This document shows positions 54,378-64,000 of a stretch of 64,000 nucleotides of DNA, one piece after another. Below the pieces are notes generated by a model. That model made no database searches. It saw nothing but the letters and a program-made list of their open reading frames with translations, and was not told the origin of the DNA. Position 1 is the stretch's first letter. Each line of letters opens with the position of its first letter. The stretch is from Delphinus delphis (lineage: Eukaryota > Chordata > Mammalia > Artiodactyla > Delphinidae), in contig NW_027192659.1 in assembly GCF_949987515.2 (NCBI RefSeq), positions 124,001-188,000 of the forward strand, given 5' to 3'. The position numbers and the translations under genes were made by a program.

Positions 54378-55955
54378 TTGGCCAAAAAGGGCGTATGCGT
54401 TTTTTCCTGAATATATTCAGGAAAAAACGCATACGCCCTTTTTGGCCAAGTGCATCATTGTGGACGTTCTGCCTCTTTTCCTATGCTTTCAATGCAATTC
54501 CAGTCTACCTCCTGAAATCGGTTTCCTGCAATTCTGCCCCGCTTTCAAGTCCTCTTGGCAGCCTTACTTCAGTCTATTTTTGGACGATAGATGTCATTTA
54601 TAACTCTGCAGGTTTGTGAATTACAGTGCCCCTGAGCTCCTTTCTTCAACTCGCTTTCTTGTGACCTGGCCGCAACACCGCAGGATGGCTTCAGGCCCTA
54701 ATCTGGTTCCGGCCCGGCATGCTGAGCCTTTGGTTAATTCCTCTTCCTGGTGGGAAATGAGAGTTAAATTTGCCCGTCCAGACACCTCCAGCTAGCCTCT
54801 CATTGGTTCTCGCTATTCCTGTACATCTTCCGCAGAAATTGCAAACTGGGCCAAACAGGAGGTTAAAGGGACTGACTCTCCAAGTGGGGAGAGTGTTAGT
54901 AAAGCGTCTGGAATGTTGCACCCGAGTACCAGGGGAGGAAAACTGAGACATATTTGAACACGTCTCCCGATCACATGGTTGATCATACTCTAGGTTCCAC
55001 ATGCATGTTTTAGCTGAAGGAAGAATACCTAAAACCTGGGTAGTTGAAACCCGTGGAATGGGTACCATGCAATATGACTTCAAAGGGTCTTCATTTGCTC
55101 ACCGAACCTCTCCAATCCTATCACTGCTGCGTTTATGCCCCTGTAAACACGCTTGATTCTCTTTCGGAGACATAGCAATCCATAGGTTTTAAGATACTTA
55201 CTAGTCAGGTACATTCTTAGGCGTTTAATATGCGGTGTTGAGTCCATTTCGTTGAGCAAGGAGTAGCTCTTGTCTATTCCATATTTGGCTTAAGGAACTT
55301 TATCTGTGCTCATTTCAATCTCTGGTTTTATGCAGCACCCCAACTCACCTTTACCCTTAAGCAAGCATAAGTTGTTTTTCTAAATTTGAGACCCTGTTCT
55401 GTTCTGTAATTCAGTTCCTGTGTAGCCAAGTTTCCATTCCGTGTATTACTGATATCTTATGATGTTTCTTTTTCTGTGTGACTTATTTCAGTTAGAATCA
55501 TCATACCTGAATCCACTCATTGTACTGCTAAGGGCCTGATGACATAGATTTCATTGCTGAGTGATATTGCTTTGTAAGTGAATACCACAACTTCTTTATC
55601 CATTTTTCACTTTCTGCGATGTTGAACTTGTACTGTAAACGAGGTTCTTGTAAACAGAGCTGTTCCAAACTTTGGGGTGGCTGTGTCTTTTTGATTTTAA
55701 TTTCCCTAAGCTATAGGACCATAAGTGGAAGTGCCCTAGGCTCTGTTGCTTTGTTTTTTAGATGTTTCAGGAAACACCATACACTTCTCCCAAGTGTATG
55801 TTGGCAATTTACATCCCGCCCATCAGCATAACAAGGCTCCCAGTTCTCAATGGCCTGTTGCCTTTCTGGATATTACACTTTTTTCAGATGGCCCTTTTGA
55901 CCGGGGGGAAGTGAGACTTCATTGTAGTGCAGATTTCCTTTGCAAGCTTGCTTGG
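54378..55955. repeat. Satellite unit 33 (trimer C)
   Basis: 1,578 bp. Marked by GACGATAGATGTC and CCTGTACATCTTCC. Confidence 0.9.
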
Positions 55956-57535
55956 TTGGCCAAAAAGGGCGTATGCGTTTTTTCCTGAATATATTCAGGA
56001 AAAAACGCATACGCCCTTTTTGGCCAAGTGCATCATTGTGGACGTTCTGCCTCTTTTCCTATGCTTTCAATGCAATTCCAGTCTACCTCCTGAAATCGGT
56101 TTCCTGCAATTCTGCCCCGCTTTCAAGTCCTCTTGGCAGCCTTACTTCAGTCTATTTTTGGACGATAGCTGTCATTTATAACTCTGCAGGTTTGTGAATT
56201 ACAGTGCCCCTGAGCTCCTCTCTTCAACTCGCTTTCTTTTGAGCTGGCCGCAACACCGCAGGATGGCTTCAGGCCCTAATCTTATTCCGGCACGGCATGC
56301 TGAGCCTTTGGTTAATTCCTCTTCCTGGTGGGAAATGAGAGTTAAATTTGCCCGTCCAGACACCTCCAGCTAGTCTCTCATTGGTTCTCGCTATTCCTGT
56401 TCATCTTCCGCAGAAATTGCAAACTGGGCCAAACAGGAGGTTAAAGGGACTGACTCTCCAAGTGGGGAGAGTGTTAGTAAAGCGTCTGGAATGTTGCACC
56501 CGAGTACCAGGGGAGGAAAACTGAGACATATTTGAACACGTCTCCCGATCACATGGTTGATCATACTCTAGGTTCCACATGCATGTTTTATCTGAAGGAA
56601 GAATACCTTAAACCTGGGTAGTTGAAACCCGTGGAATGGGTACCATGCAATATGACTTCAAAGGGTCTCCATTTGCTCACCGAACCTCTCCAATCCTATC
56701 ACTGCTGCGTTTATGCCCCTGTACACATGCTTGATTCTCTTTCGGAGACATAACAATCCATAGGTTTTAAGATACTTACTAGTCAGGTACATTCTTAGGC
56801 GTTTAATATGCGGTGTTGAGTCCATTTCGTTGAGCAAGGAGTAGCTCTTGTCTATTCCATATTTGACTTAAGGAACTTTATCTGTGCTCATTTCAATCTC
56901 TGGTTTTATGTAGCACCCCAACTCACCTTTACCCTTAAGCAAGCATAAGTTGGTTTTCTAAATTTGAGTCCCTGTTCTGTTCTGTAATTCAGTTCCTGTG
57001 TAGCCAAGTTTCCATTCCGTGTATTACTGATATCTTATGATGTTTCTTTTTCTGTGTGACTTACTTCAGTTAGAATCATCATACCTGAATCCACTCATTG
57101 TGCTGCTAAGTGCCTGATGACACAGATTTCATTGCTGAGTGATATTGCTTTGTAAGTAAATACCACAACTTCTTTATCCATTTTTCACTTTCTGCAATGT
57201 TGAACTTGTACTGTAAACGAGGTTCTTGTAAACAGAGCCGTTCCAAACTTTGGGGTGGCTGTGTCTTTTTTATTTTAATTACCCTAAGCTATAGGACCAT
57301 AAGTGGAAGTGCCCTAGGTTCTGTTGCTTTGTTTTTTAGATGTTTCAGGAAACACCATACACTTCTCCCGAGTGGTTGTCGGCAATTTACATCCCGCCCA
57401 TCAGCATAACAAGGCTCCCAGTTCTCCATGGCCTGTCCTGCCTTTCTGGATTTTACACTTTTTTCAGATGGCCCTTTTGACCGGGGGGAAGTGAGACTTC
57501 ATTGTAGTGCAGATTTCCTTTGCAAGCTTGCTTGG
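55956..57535. repeat. Satellite unit 34 (trimer A)
   Basis: 1,580 bp. Second copy of unit 31. Confidence 0.9.
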
Positions 57536-59113
57536 TTGGCCAAAAAGGGCGTATGCTTTTTTTCCTGAATATATTCAGGAAAAAACGCATACGCCCTTTT
57601 TGGCCAAGTGCATCATTGTGGACGTTCTGCCTCTTTTCCTATGCTTTCAATGCAATTCCAGTCTACCTCCTGAAATCGGTTTCCTGCAATTCTGCCCCGC
57701 TTTCAAGTCCTCTTGGCAGCCTTACTTCAGTCTATTTTTGGACGATAGCTGTCATTTATAACTCTGCAGGTTTGTGAATTACAGTGCCCCTGAGCTCCTT
57801 TCTTCAACTCGCTTTCTTGTGACCTGGCCGCAACACCGCAGGATGGCTTCAGGCCCTAATCTGGTTCCGGCCCAGCATGCTGAGCCTTTGGTTAATTCCT
57901 CTTCCTGGTGGGAAATGAGAGTTAAATTTGCCCGTCCAGACACCTCCAGCTAGTCTCTCATTGGTTCTCGCTATTCCTGTTCATCTTCCGCAGAAATTGC
58001 AAACTGGGCCAAACAGGAGGTTAAAGGCGCTGACTCTCCAAGTGGGGAGAGTGTTAGTAAAGCGTCTGGAATGTTGCACCCGAGTACCAGGGGAGGAAAA
58101 CTGAGACATATTTGAACACGTCTCCCGTTCACATGGTTGATCATACTTGGGTTCCACATGCATGTTTTAGCTGAAGGAAGAATACCTTAAACCTGGAGAG
58201 TTGAGACCCGTGTAATGGGTACCATGCAATATGACTTCAAAGGGTCTTCATTTGCTCACCGAACCTCTCCAATCCTATCACTGCTGCGTTTATGCCCCTG
58301 TACACATGCTTGATTCTCTTTTGGAGACATAGCAATCCATAGGTTTTACGATACTTACTAGTCAGGTACATTCTTAGGCGTTTAATATGCGGTGTTGAGT
58401 CCATTTCGTTGAGCAAGGAGTAGCTCTTGTCTATTTCATATTTGACTTAAGGAACTTTATCTGTGCTCATTTCAATCTCTGGTTTTATGCAGCACCCCAA
58501 CTCACCTTTACCCTTAAGCAAGCATAAGTTGGTTTTCTAAATTTGAGACCCTGTTCTGTTCTGTAATTCAGTTCCTGTGTAGCCAAGTTTACATTCCGTG
58601 TATTACTGATATCTTATGATGTTTCTTTTTCTGTGTGACTTATTTCAGTTAGAATCATCATACCTGAATCCACTCATTGTGATGCTAAGGGCCTGATGAC
58701 ATAGATTTCATTGCTGAGTGATATTGCTTTGTAAGTAAATACCACAACTTCTTTATCCATTTTTCACTTTCTGCGATGTTGAACTTGTACTGTAAACGAG
58801 GTTCTTGTAAACAGAGGCGTCCCAAACTTTGGGGTGGCTGTGTCTTTTTGATTTTAATTTCCCTAAGCTATAGGACCATAAGTGGCAGTGCCCTAGGCTC
58901 TGTTGCTTTGTTTTTTAGATGTTTCAGGAAACACCATACACTTCTCCCGAGTGTCTGTTGGCAATTAACATCCCGCCCATCAGCATTACAAGGCTCCCAG
59001 TTCTCCATGGCCTGTCCTGCCTTTCTGGATTTTACACTTTTTTCAGATGGCCCTTTTGACCGGGGGAAGTGAGACTTCATTGTAGTGCAGATTTCCTTTG
59101 CAAGCTTGCTTGG
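57536..59113. repeat. Satellite unit 35 (trimer B)
   Basis: 1,578 bp. Second copy of unit 32, with the same palindrome mismatch at 57,557. Confidence 0.9.
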
Positions 59114-60691
59114 TTGGCCAAAAAGGGCGTATGCGTTTTTTCCTGAATATATTCAGGAAAAAACGCATACGCCCTTTTTGGCCAAGTGCATCATTGTGGA
59201 CGTTCTGCCTCTTTTCCTATGCTTTCAATGCAATTCCAGTCTACCTCCTGAAATCGGTTTCCTGCAATTCTGCCCCGCTTTCAAGTCCTCTTGGCAGCCT
59301 TACTTCAGTCTATTTTTGGACGATAGATGTCATTTATAACTCTGCAGGTTTGTGAATTACAGTGCCCCTGAGCTCCTTTCTTCAACTCGCTTTCTTGTGA
59401 CCTGGCCGCAACACCGCAGGATGGCTTCAGGCCCTAATCTGGTTCCGGCCCGGCATGCTGAGCCTTTGGTTAATTCCTCTTCCTGGTGGGAAATGAGAGT
59501 TAAATTTGCCCGTCCAGACACCTCCAGCTAGCCTCTCATTGGTTCTCGCTATTCCTGTACATCTTCCGCAGAAATTGCAAACTGGGCCAAACAGGAGGTT
59601 AAAGGGACTGACTCTCCAAGTGGGGAGAGTGTTAGTAAAGCGTCTGGAATGTTGCACCCGAGTACCAGGGGAGGAAAACTGAGACATATTTGAACACGTC
59701 TCCCGATCACATGGTTGATCATACTCTAGGTTCCACATGCATGTTTTAGCTGAAGGAAGAATACCTAAAACCTGGGTAGTTGAAACCCGTGGAATGGGTA
59801 CCATGCAATATGACTTCAAAGGGTCTTCATTTGCTCACCGAACCTCTCCAATCCTATCACTGCTGCGTTTATGCCCCTGTAAACACGCTTGATTCTCTTT
59901 CGGAGACATAGCAATCCATAGGTTTTAAGATACTTACTAGTCAGGTACATTCTTAGGCGTTTAATATGCGGTGTTGAGTCCATTTCGTTGAGCAAGGAGT
60001 AGCTCTTGTCTATTCCATATTTGGCTTAAGGAACTTTATCTGTGCTCATTTCAATCTCTGGTTTTATGCAGCACCCCAACTCACCTTTACCCTTAAGCAA
60101 GCATAAGTTGTTTTTCTAAATTTGAGACCCTGTTCTGTTCTGTAATTCAGTTCCTGTGTAGCCAAGTTTCCATTCCGTGTATTACTGATATCTTATGATG
60201 TTTCTTTTTCTGTGTGACTTATTTCAGTTAGAATCATCATACCTGAATCCACTCATTGTACTGCTAAGGGCCTGATGACATAGATTTCATTGCTGAGTGA
60301 TATTGCTTTGTAAGTGAATACCACAACTTCTTTATCCATTTTTCACTTTCTGCGATGTTGAACTTGTACTGTAAACGAGGTTCTTGTAAACAGAGCTGTT
60401 CCAAACTTTGGGGTGGCTGTGTCTTTTTGATTTTAATTTCCCTAAGCTATAGGACCATAAGTGGAAGTGCCCTAGGCTCTGTTGCTTTGTTTTTTAGATG
60501 TTTCAGGAAACACCATACACTTCTCCCAAGTGTATGTTGGCAATTTACATCCCGCCCATCAGCATAACAAGGCTCCCAGTTCTCAATGGCCTGTTGCCTT
60601 TCTGGATATTACACTTTTTTCAGATGGCCCTTTTGACCGGGGGGAAGTGAGACTTCATTGTAGTGCAGATTTCCTTTGCAAGCTTGCTTGG
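59114..60691. repeat. Satellite unit 36 (trimer C)
   Basis: 1,578 bp. Second copy of unit 33. Confidence 0.9.
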
Positions 60692-62270
60692 TTGGCCAAA
60701 AAGGGCGTATGCGTTTTTTCCTGAATATATTCAGGAAAAAACGCATACGCCCTTTTTGGCCAAGTGCATCATTGTGGACGTTCTGCCTCTTTTCCTATGC
60801 TTTCAATGCAATTCCAGTCTACCTCCTGAAATCGGTTTCCTGCAATTCTGCCCCGCTTTCAAGTCCTCTTGGCAGCCTTACTTCAGTCTATTTTTGGACG
60901 ATAGCTGTCATTTATAACTCTGCAGGTTTGTGAATTACAGTGCCCCTGAGCTCCTCTCTTCAACTCGCTTTCTTTTGAGCTGGCCGCAACACCGCAGGAT
61001 GGCTTCAGGCCCTAATCTTATTCCGGCACGGCACGCTGAGCCTTTGGTTAATTCCTCTTCCTGGTGGGAAATGAGAGTTAAATTTGCCCGTCCAGACACC
61101 TCCAGCTAGTCTCTCATTGGTTCTCGCTATTCCTGTTCATCTTCCGCAGAAATTGCAAACTGGGCCAAACAGGAGGTTAAAGGGACTGACTCTCCAAGTG
61201 GGGAGAGTGTTAGTAAAGCGTCTGGAATGTTGCACCCGAGTACCAGGGGAGGAAAACTGAGACATATTTGAACACATCTCCCGATCACATGGTTGATCAT
61301 ACTCTAGGTTCCACATGCATGTTTTAGCTGAAGGAAGAATACCTTAAACCTGGGTAGTTGAAACCCGTGGAATGGGTACCATGCAATATGACTTCAAAGG
61401 GTCTTCATTTGCTCACCGAACCTCTCCAATCCTATCACTGCTGCGTTTATGCCCCTGTACACACGCTTGATTCTCTTTCGGAGACATAACAATCCATAGG
61501 TTTTAAGATACTTACTAGTCAGGTACATTCTTAGGCGTTTAATATGCGGTGTTGAGTCCATTTCGTTGAGCAAGGAGTAGCTCTTGTCTATTCCATATTT
61601 GACTTAAGGAACTTTATCTGTGCTCATTTCAATCTCTGGTTTTATGTAGCACCCCAACTCACCTTTACCCTTAAGCAAGCATAAGTTGGTTTTCTAAATT
61701 TGAGTCCCTGTTCTGTTCTGTAATTCAGTTCCTGTGTAGCCAAGTTTCCATTCTGTGTATTACTGATATCTTATGATGTTTCTTTTTCTGTGTGACTTAC
61801 TTCAGTTAGAATCATCATACCTGAATCCACTCATTGTGCTGCTAAGTGCCTGATGACACAGATTTCATTGCTGAGTGATATTGCTTTGTAAGTAAATACC
61901 ACAACTTCTTTATCCATTTTTCACTTTCTGCAATGTTGAACTTGTACTGTAAACGAGGTTCTTGTAAACAGAGCCGTTCCAAACTTTGGGGTGGCTGTGT
62001 CTTTTTATTTTAATTACCCTAAGCTATAGGACCATAAGTGGAAGTGCCCTAGGTTCTGTTGCTTTGTTTTTTAGATGTTTCAGGAAACACCATACACTTC
62101 TCCCGAGTGGTTGTCGGCAATTTACATCCCGCCCATCAGCATAACAAGGCTCCCAGTTCTCCATGGCCTGTCCTGCCTTTCTGGATTTTACACTTTTTTC
62201 AGATGGCCCTTTTGACCGGGGGGAAGTGAGACTTCATTGTAGTGCAGATTTCCTTTGCAAGCTTGCTTGG
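60692..62270. repeat. Satellite unit 37 (trimer A, third copy)
   Basis: 1,579 bp. A third, slightly diverged copy of unit 31. It has GGCACGCTGAG for GGCATGCTGAG, ACACATCTCCCG for ACACGTCTCCCG, and one T fewer in the TCTTTTT run. Confidence 0.9.
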
Positions 62271-63850
62271 TTGGCCAAAAAGGGCGTATGCGTTTTTTCC
62301 TGAATATATTCAGGAAAAAACGCATACGCCCTTTTTGGCCAAGTGCATCATTGTGGACGTTCTGCCTCTTTTCCTATGCTTTCAATGCAATTCCAGTCTA
62401 CCTCCTGAAATCGGTTTCCTGCAATTCTGCCCCGCTTTCAAGTCCTCTTGGCAGCCTTACTTCAGTGTATTTTTGCACGATACCTGTCATTTATAAGTCT
62501 GCAGGTTTGTGAATTACAGTGTCCCTGAGCTCCTTTCTTCAACTCGCTTTCTTTTGAGCTGGCCGCAACACCGCAGGATGGCTTCAGGCCCTAATCTGGT
62601 TCCGGTACGGCACGCTGAGCCTTTGGTTAATTCCTCTTCCTGGTGGGAAATGAGAGTTAAATTTGCCCATCCAGACACCTCCAGCTAGTCTCTCATTGGT
62701 TCTCGCTATTCCTGTTCATCTTCCGCAGAAATTGCAAACTGGGCCAAACAGGAGGTTAAAGGCGCTAACTCTCCAAGTCGGGAGAGTGTTAGTAAAACGT
62801 CTGGAATGTTGCACCCGAGTACCAGGGGAGGAAAACTGAGACATATTTGAACATGTCTCCCGATCACATGGTTGATTATACTCTAGGTTCCACATGCATG
62901 TTTTAGCTGAAGGAAGAATACCTTAAACCTGGAGAGTTGAGACCCGTGTAATGCGTACCATGCAATATGACTTCAAAGGGTTTTCATTTGCTCACCGAAC
63001 CTCTCCAATCCTATCACTGCTGCGTTTATGCCCATGTACACATGCTTGATTCTCTTTTGGAGACATAGCAATCCATAGGTTTTCCGATACTTACTAGTCA
63101 GGTACATTCTTAGGCGTTTAATATGCGGTGTTGAGTCCATTTCGTTGAGCAAGGAGTAGCTCTTGTCTATTCCATATTTGACTTAAGGAACTTTATCTGT
63201 GCTCATTTCAATCTCTGGTTTTATGTAGCACCCAAACTCACCTTTCCCCTTAAGCAAGCATAAGTTGGTTTTCTAAATTTGAGACCCTGTTCTGTTTTGG
63301 AAAGCAGTTCCTGTGTAGCCAAGTTTACATTCCGTGTATTAGTGATATCTTATGATGTTTCTTTTTCTGTGTGACTTATTTCAGTTAGAATCATCATACC
63401 TGAATCCACTCATTATGCTGCTACGGGCCTGATGACATAGATTTCATTGCTGAGTGATACTGCATTGTACGTACGTACCACAAGTTCTTTATCCATTTTT
63501 CACTTTCTGCGATGTTGAACTTGTACTGTAAACGAGGTTCTTGTAAACAGAGCCGTTCCAAACTTTGGGGTGGCTGTGTCTTTTTGAATTTAATTTCCCT
63601 AAGCTATAGGACCATAAGTGGAAGTGCCCTAGGCTCTGTTGCTTTGTTTTTTAGATGTTTCAGGAAACACCATACACTTCTCCCGAGTGGTTGTTGGCAA
63701 TTTACATCCCGCCCATCAGCATAACAAGGCTCCCAGTTCTCCATGGCCTGTCCTGCCTTTCTGGATTTTACACTTTTTTCAGATGGCCCTTTTGACCGGG
63801 GGGAAGTGAGACTTCATTGTAGTGCAGATTTAATTTGCAAGCTTGCTTGG
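62271..63850. repeat. Satellite unit 38
   Basis: 1,580 bp. Private GTATTTTTGCACGATACC near 62,466 marks the end of the trimer pattern. GGAAAGCAGTTCC is found near 63,300. Confidence 0.9.
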
Positions 63851-64000
63851 TTGGCCAAAAAGGGCGTATGCGTTTTTTCCTGAATATATTCAGGAAAAAA
63901 CGCATACGCCCTTTTTGGCCAAGTGCATCATTGTGGACGTTCTGCCTCTTTTCCTATGCTTTCAATGCAATTCCAGTCTACCTCCTGAAATCGGTTTCCT
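63851..64000. repeat. Satellite unit 39 (partial, right edge)
   Basis: The palindrome plus 78 bp. Directly upstream, CAGATTTAATTTGC replaces the usual CAGATTTCCTTTGC. Confidence 0.9.

Larger units (their letters stand above)
50926..62480. repeat. Three-unit higher-order repeat, 4,736 bp, about 2.4 copies
   Basis: Two nearly identical copies (about 50,926-55,661 and 55,662-60,397) are followed by a partial, more diverged third (to about 62.4 kb). Private markers recur at 4,736-bp spacing: TAATCTTATTCCGG (51,541; 56,277; 61,013), a palindrome with GTATGCTTTTTTTCC (52,800; 57,536), and GACGATAGATGTC (54,583; 59,319). Confidence 0.85.
14747..64000. repeat. Cetacean common satellite array, right block
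   Basis: The same unit resumes in exact phase after the inserted element. Removing the insertion and one target duplication gives a 1,580-bp unit. Palindrome spacings here are 1,577-1,580 bp, except for one unit of 1,234 bp. The block runs off the right edge of the window. Pentameric and trimeric higher-order repeats are visible within it. No gene is supported. Confidence 0.93.

Overview
This window is tandem satellite DNA from a toothed whale, most likely a delphinoid (dolphin, killer whale, porpoise or beluga group). About 60 kb consists of one repeat unit arranged head to tail with a period of 1,577-1,580 bp. That period matches the 1,579-bp 'common cetacean' highly repetitive component described from the killer whale (recalled, not searched). 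Baleen and sperm whale versions are remembered as longer, about 1.75 kb, which is why a delphinoid is favoured. I see no bacterial or viral genes, no RNA genes and no CRISPR. The many short reading frames in the repeats are chance frames carried along by the repetition.

Layout: 1-10,828 is the left part of the array. 10,829-14,746 is a single inserted element. 14,747-64,000 is the right part of the array. Thirty-nine copies of the unit's landmark, a 72-bp palindrome, can be placed. Each unit has (i) the palindrome, which resembles a mariner-type miniature transposon; (ii) about 950 bp that I do not recognise; and (iii) about 600 bp antisense to the 3' end of a LINE-1, with a decayed ORF2 C-terminus readable on the minus strand. 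An L1 origin of cetacean satellites has been published before (recalled). The array has a higher-order structure that changes along its length. There is a 2-unit (3,159 bp) duplication at about 2.2-8.5 kb, a 5-unit (7,890 bp) duplication at about 15.3-31.1 kb, and a 3-unit (4,736 bp) repeat at about 50.9-62.4 kb. One unit (45,252-46,485) has lost about 345 bp starting inside its palindrome.

The insertion is a near full-length processed copy of PCMTD2 mRNA on the minus strand. PCMTD2 encodes a protein-L-isoaspartate methyltransferase-domain, SOCS-box protein. The copy has no introns, a poly(A) tract, a polyadenylation signal 13 nt before that tract, and identical 12-bp target-site duplications made of satellite sequence. 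The reading frame is broken once, near codon 233. No other gene was found, and no genes here work together as a pathway. The interest lies in the history of the repeats and in a recent L1-machinery insertion into heterochromatin.
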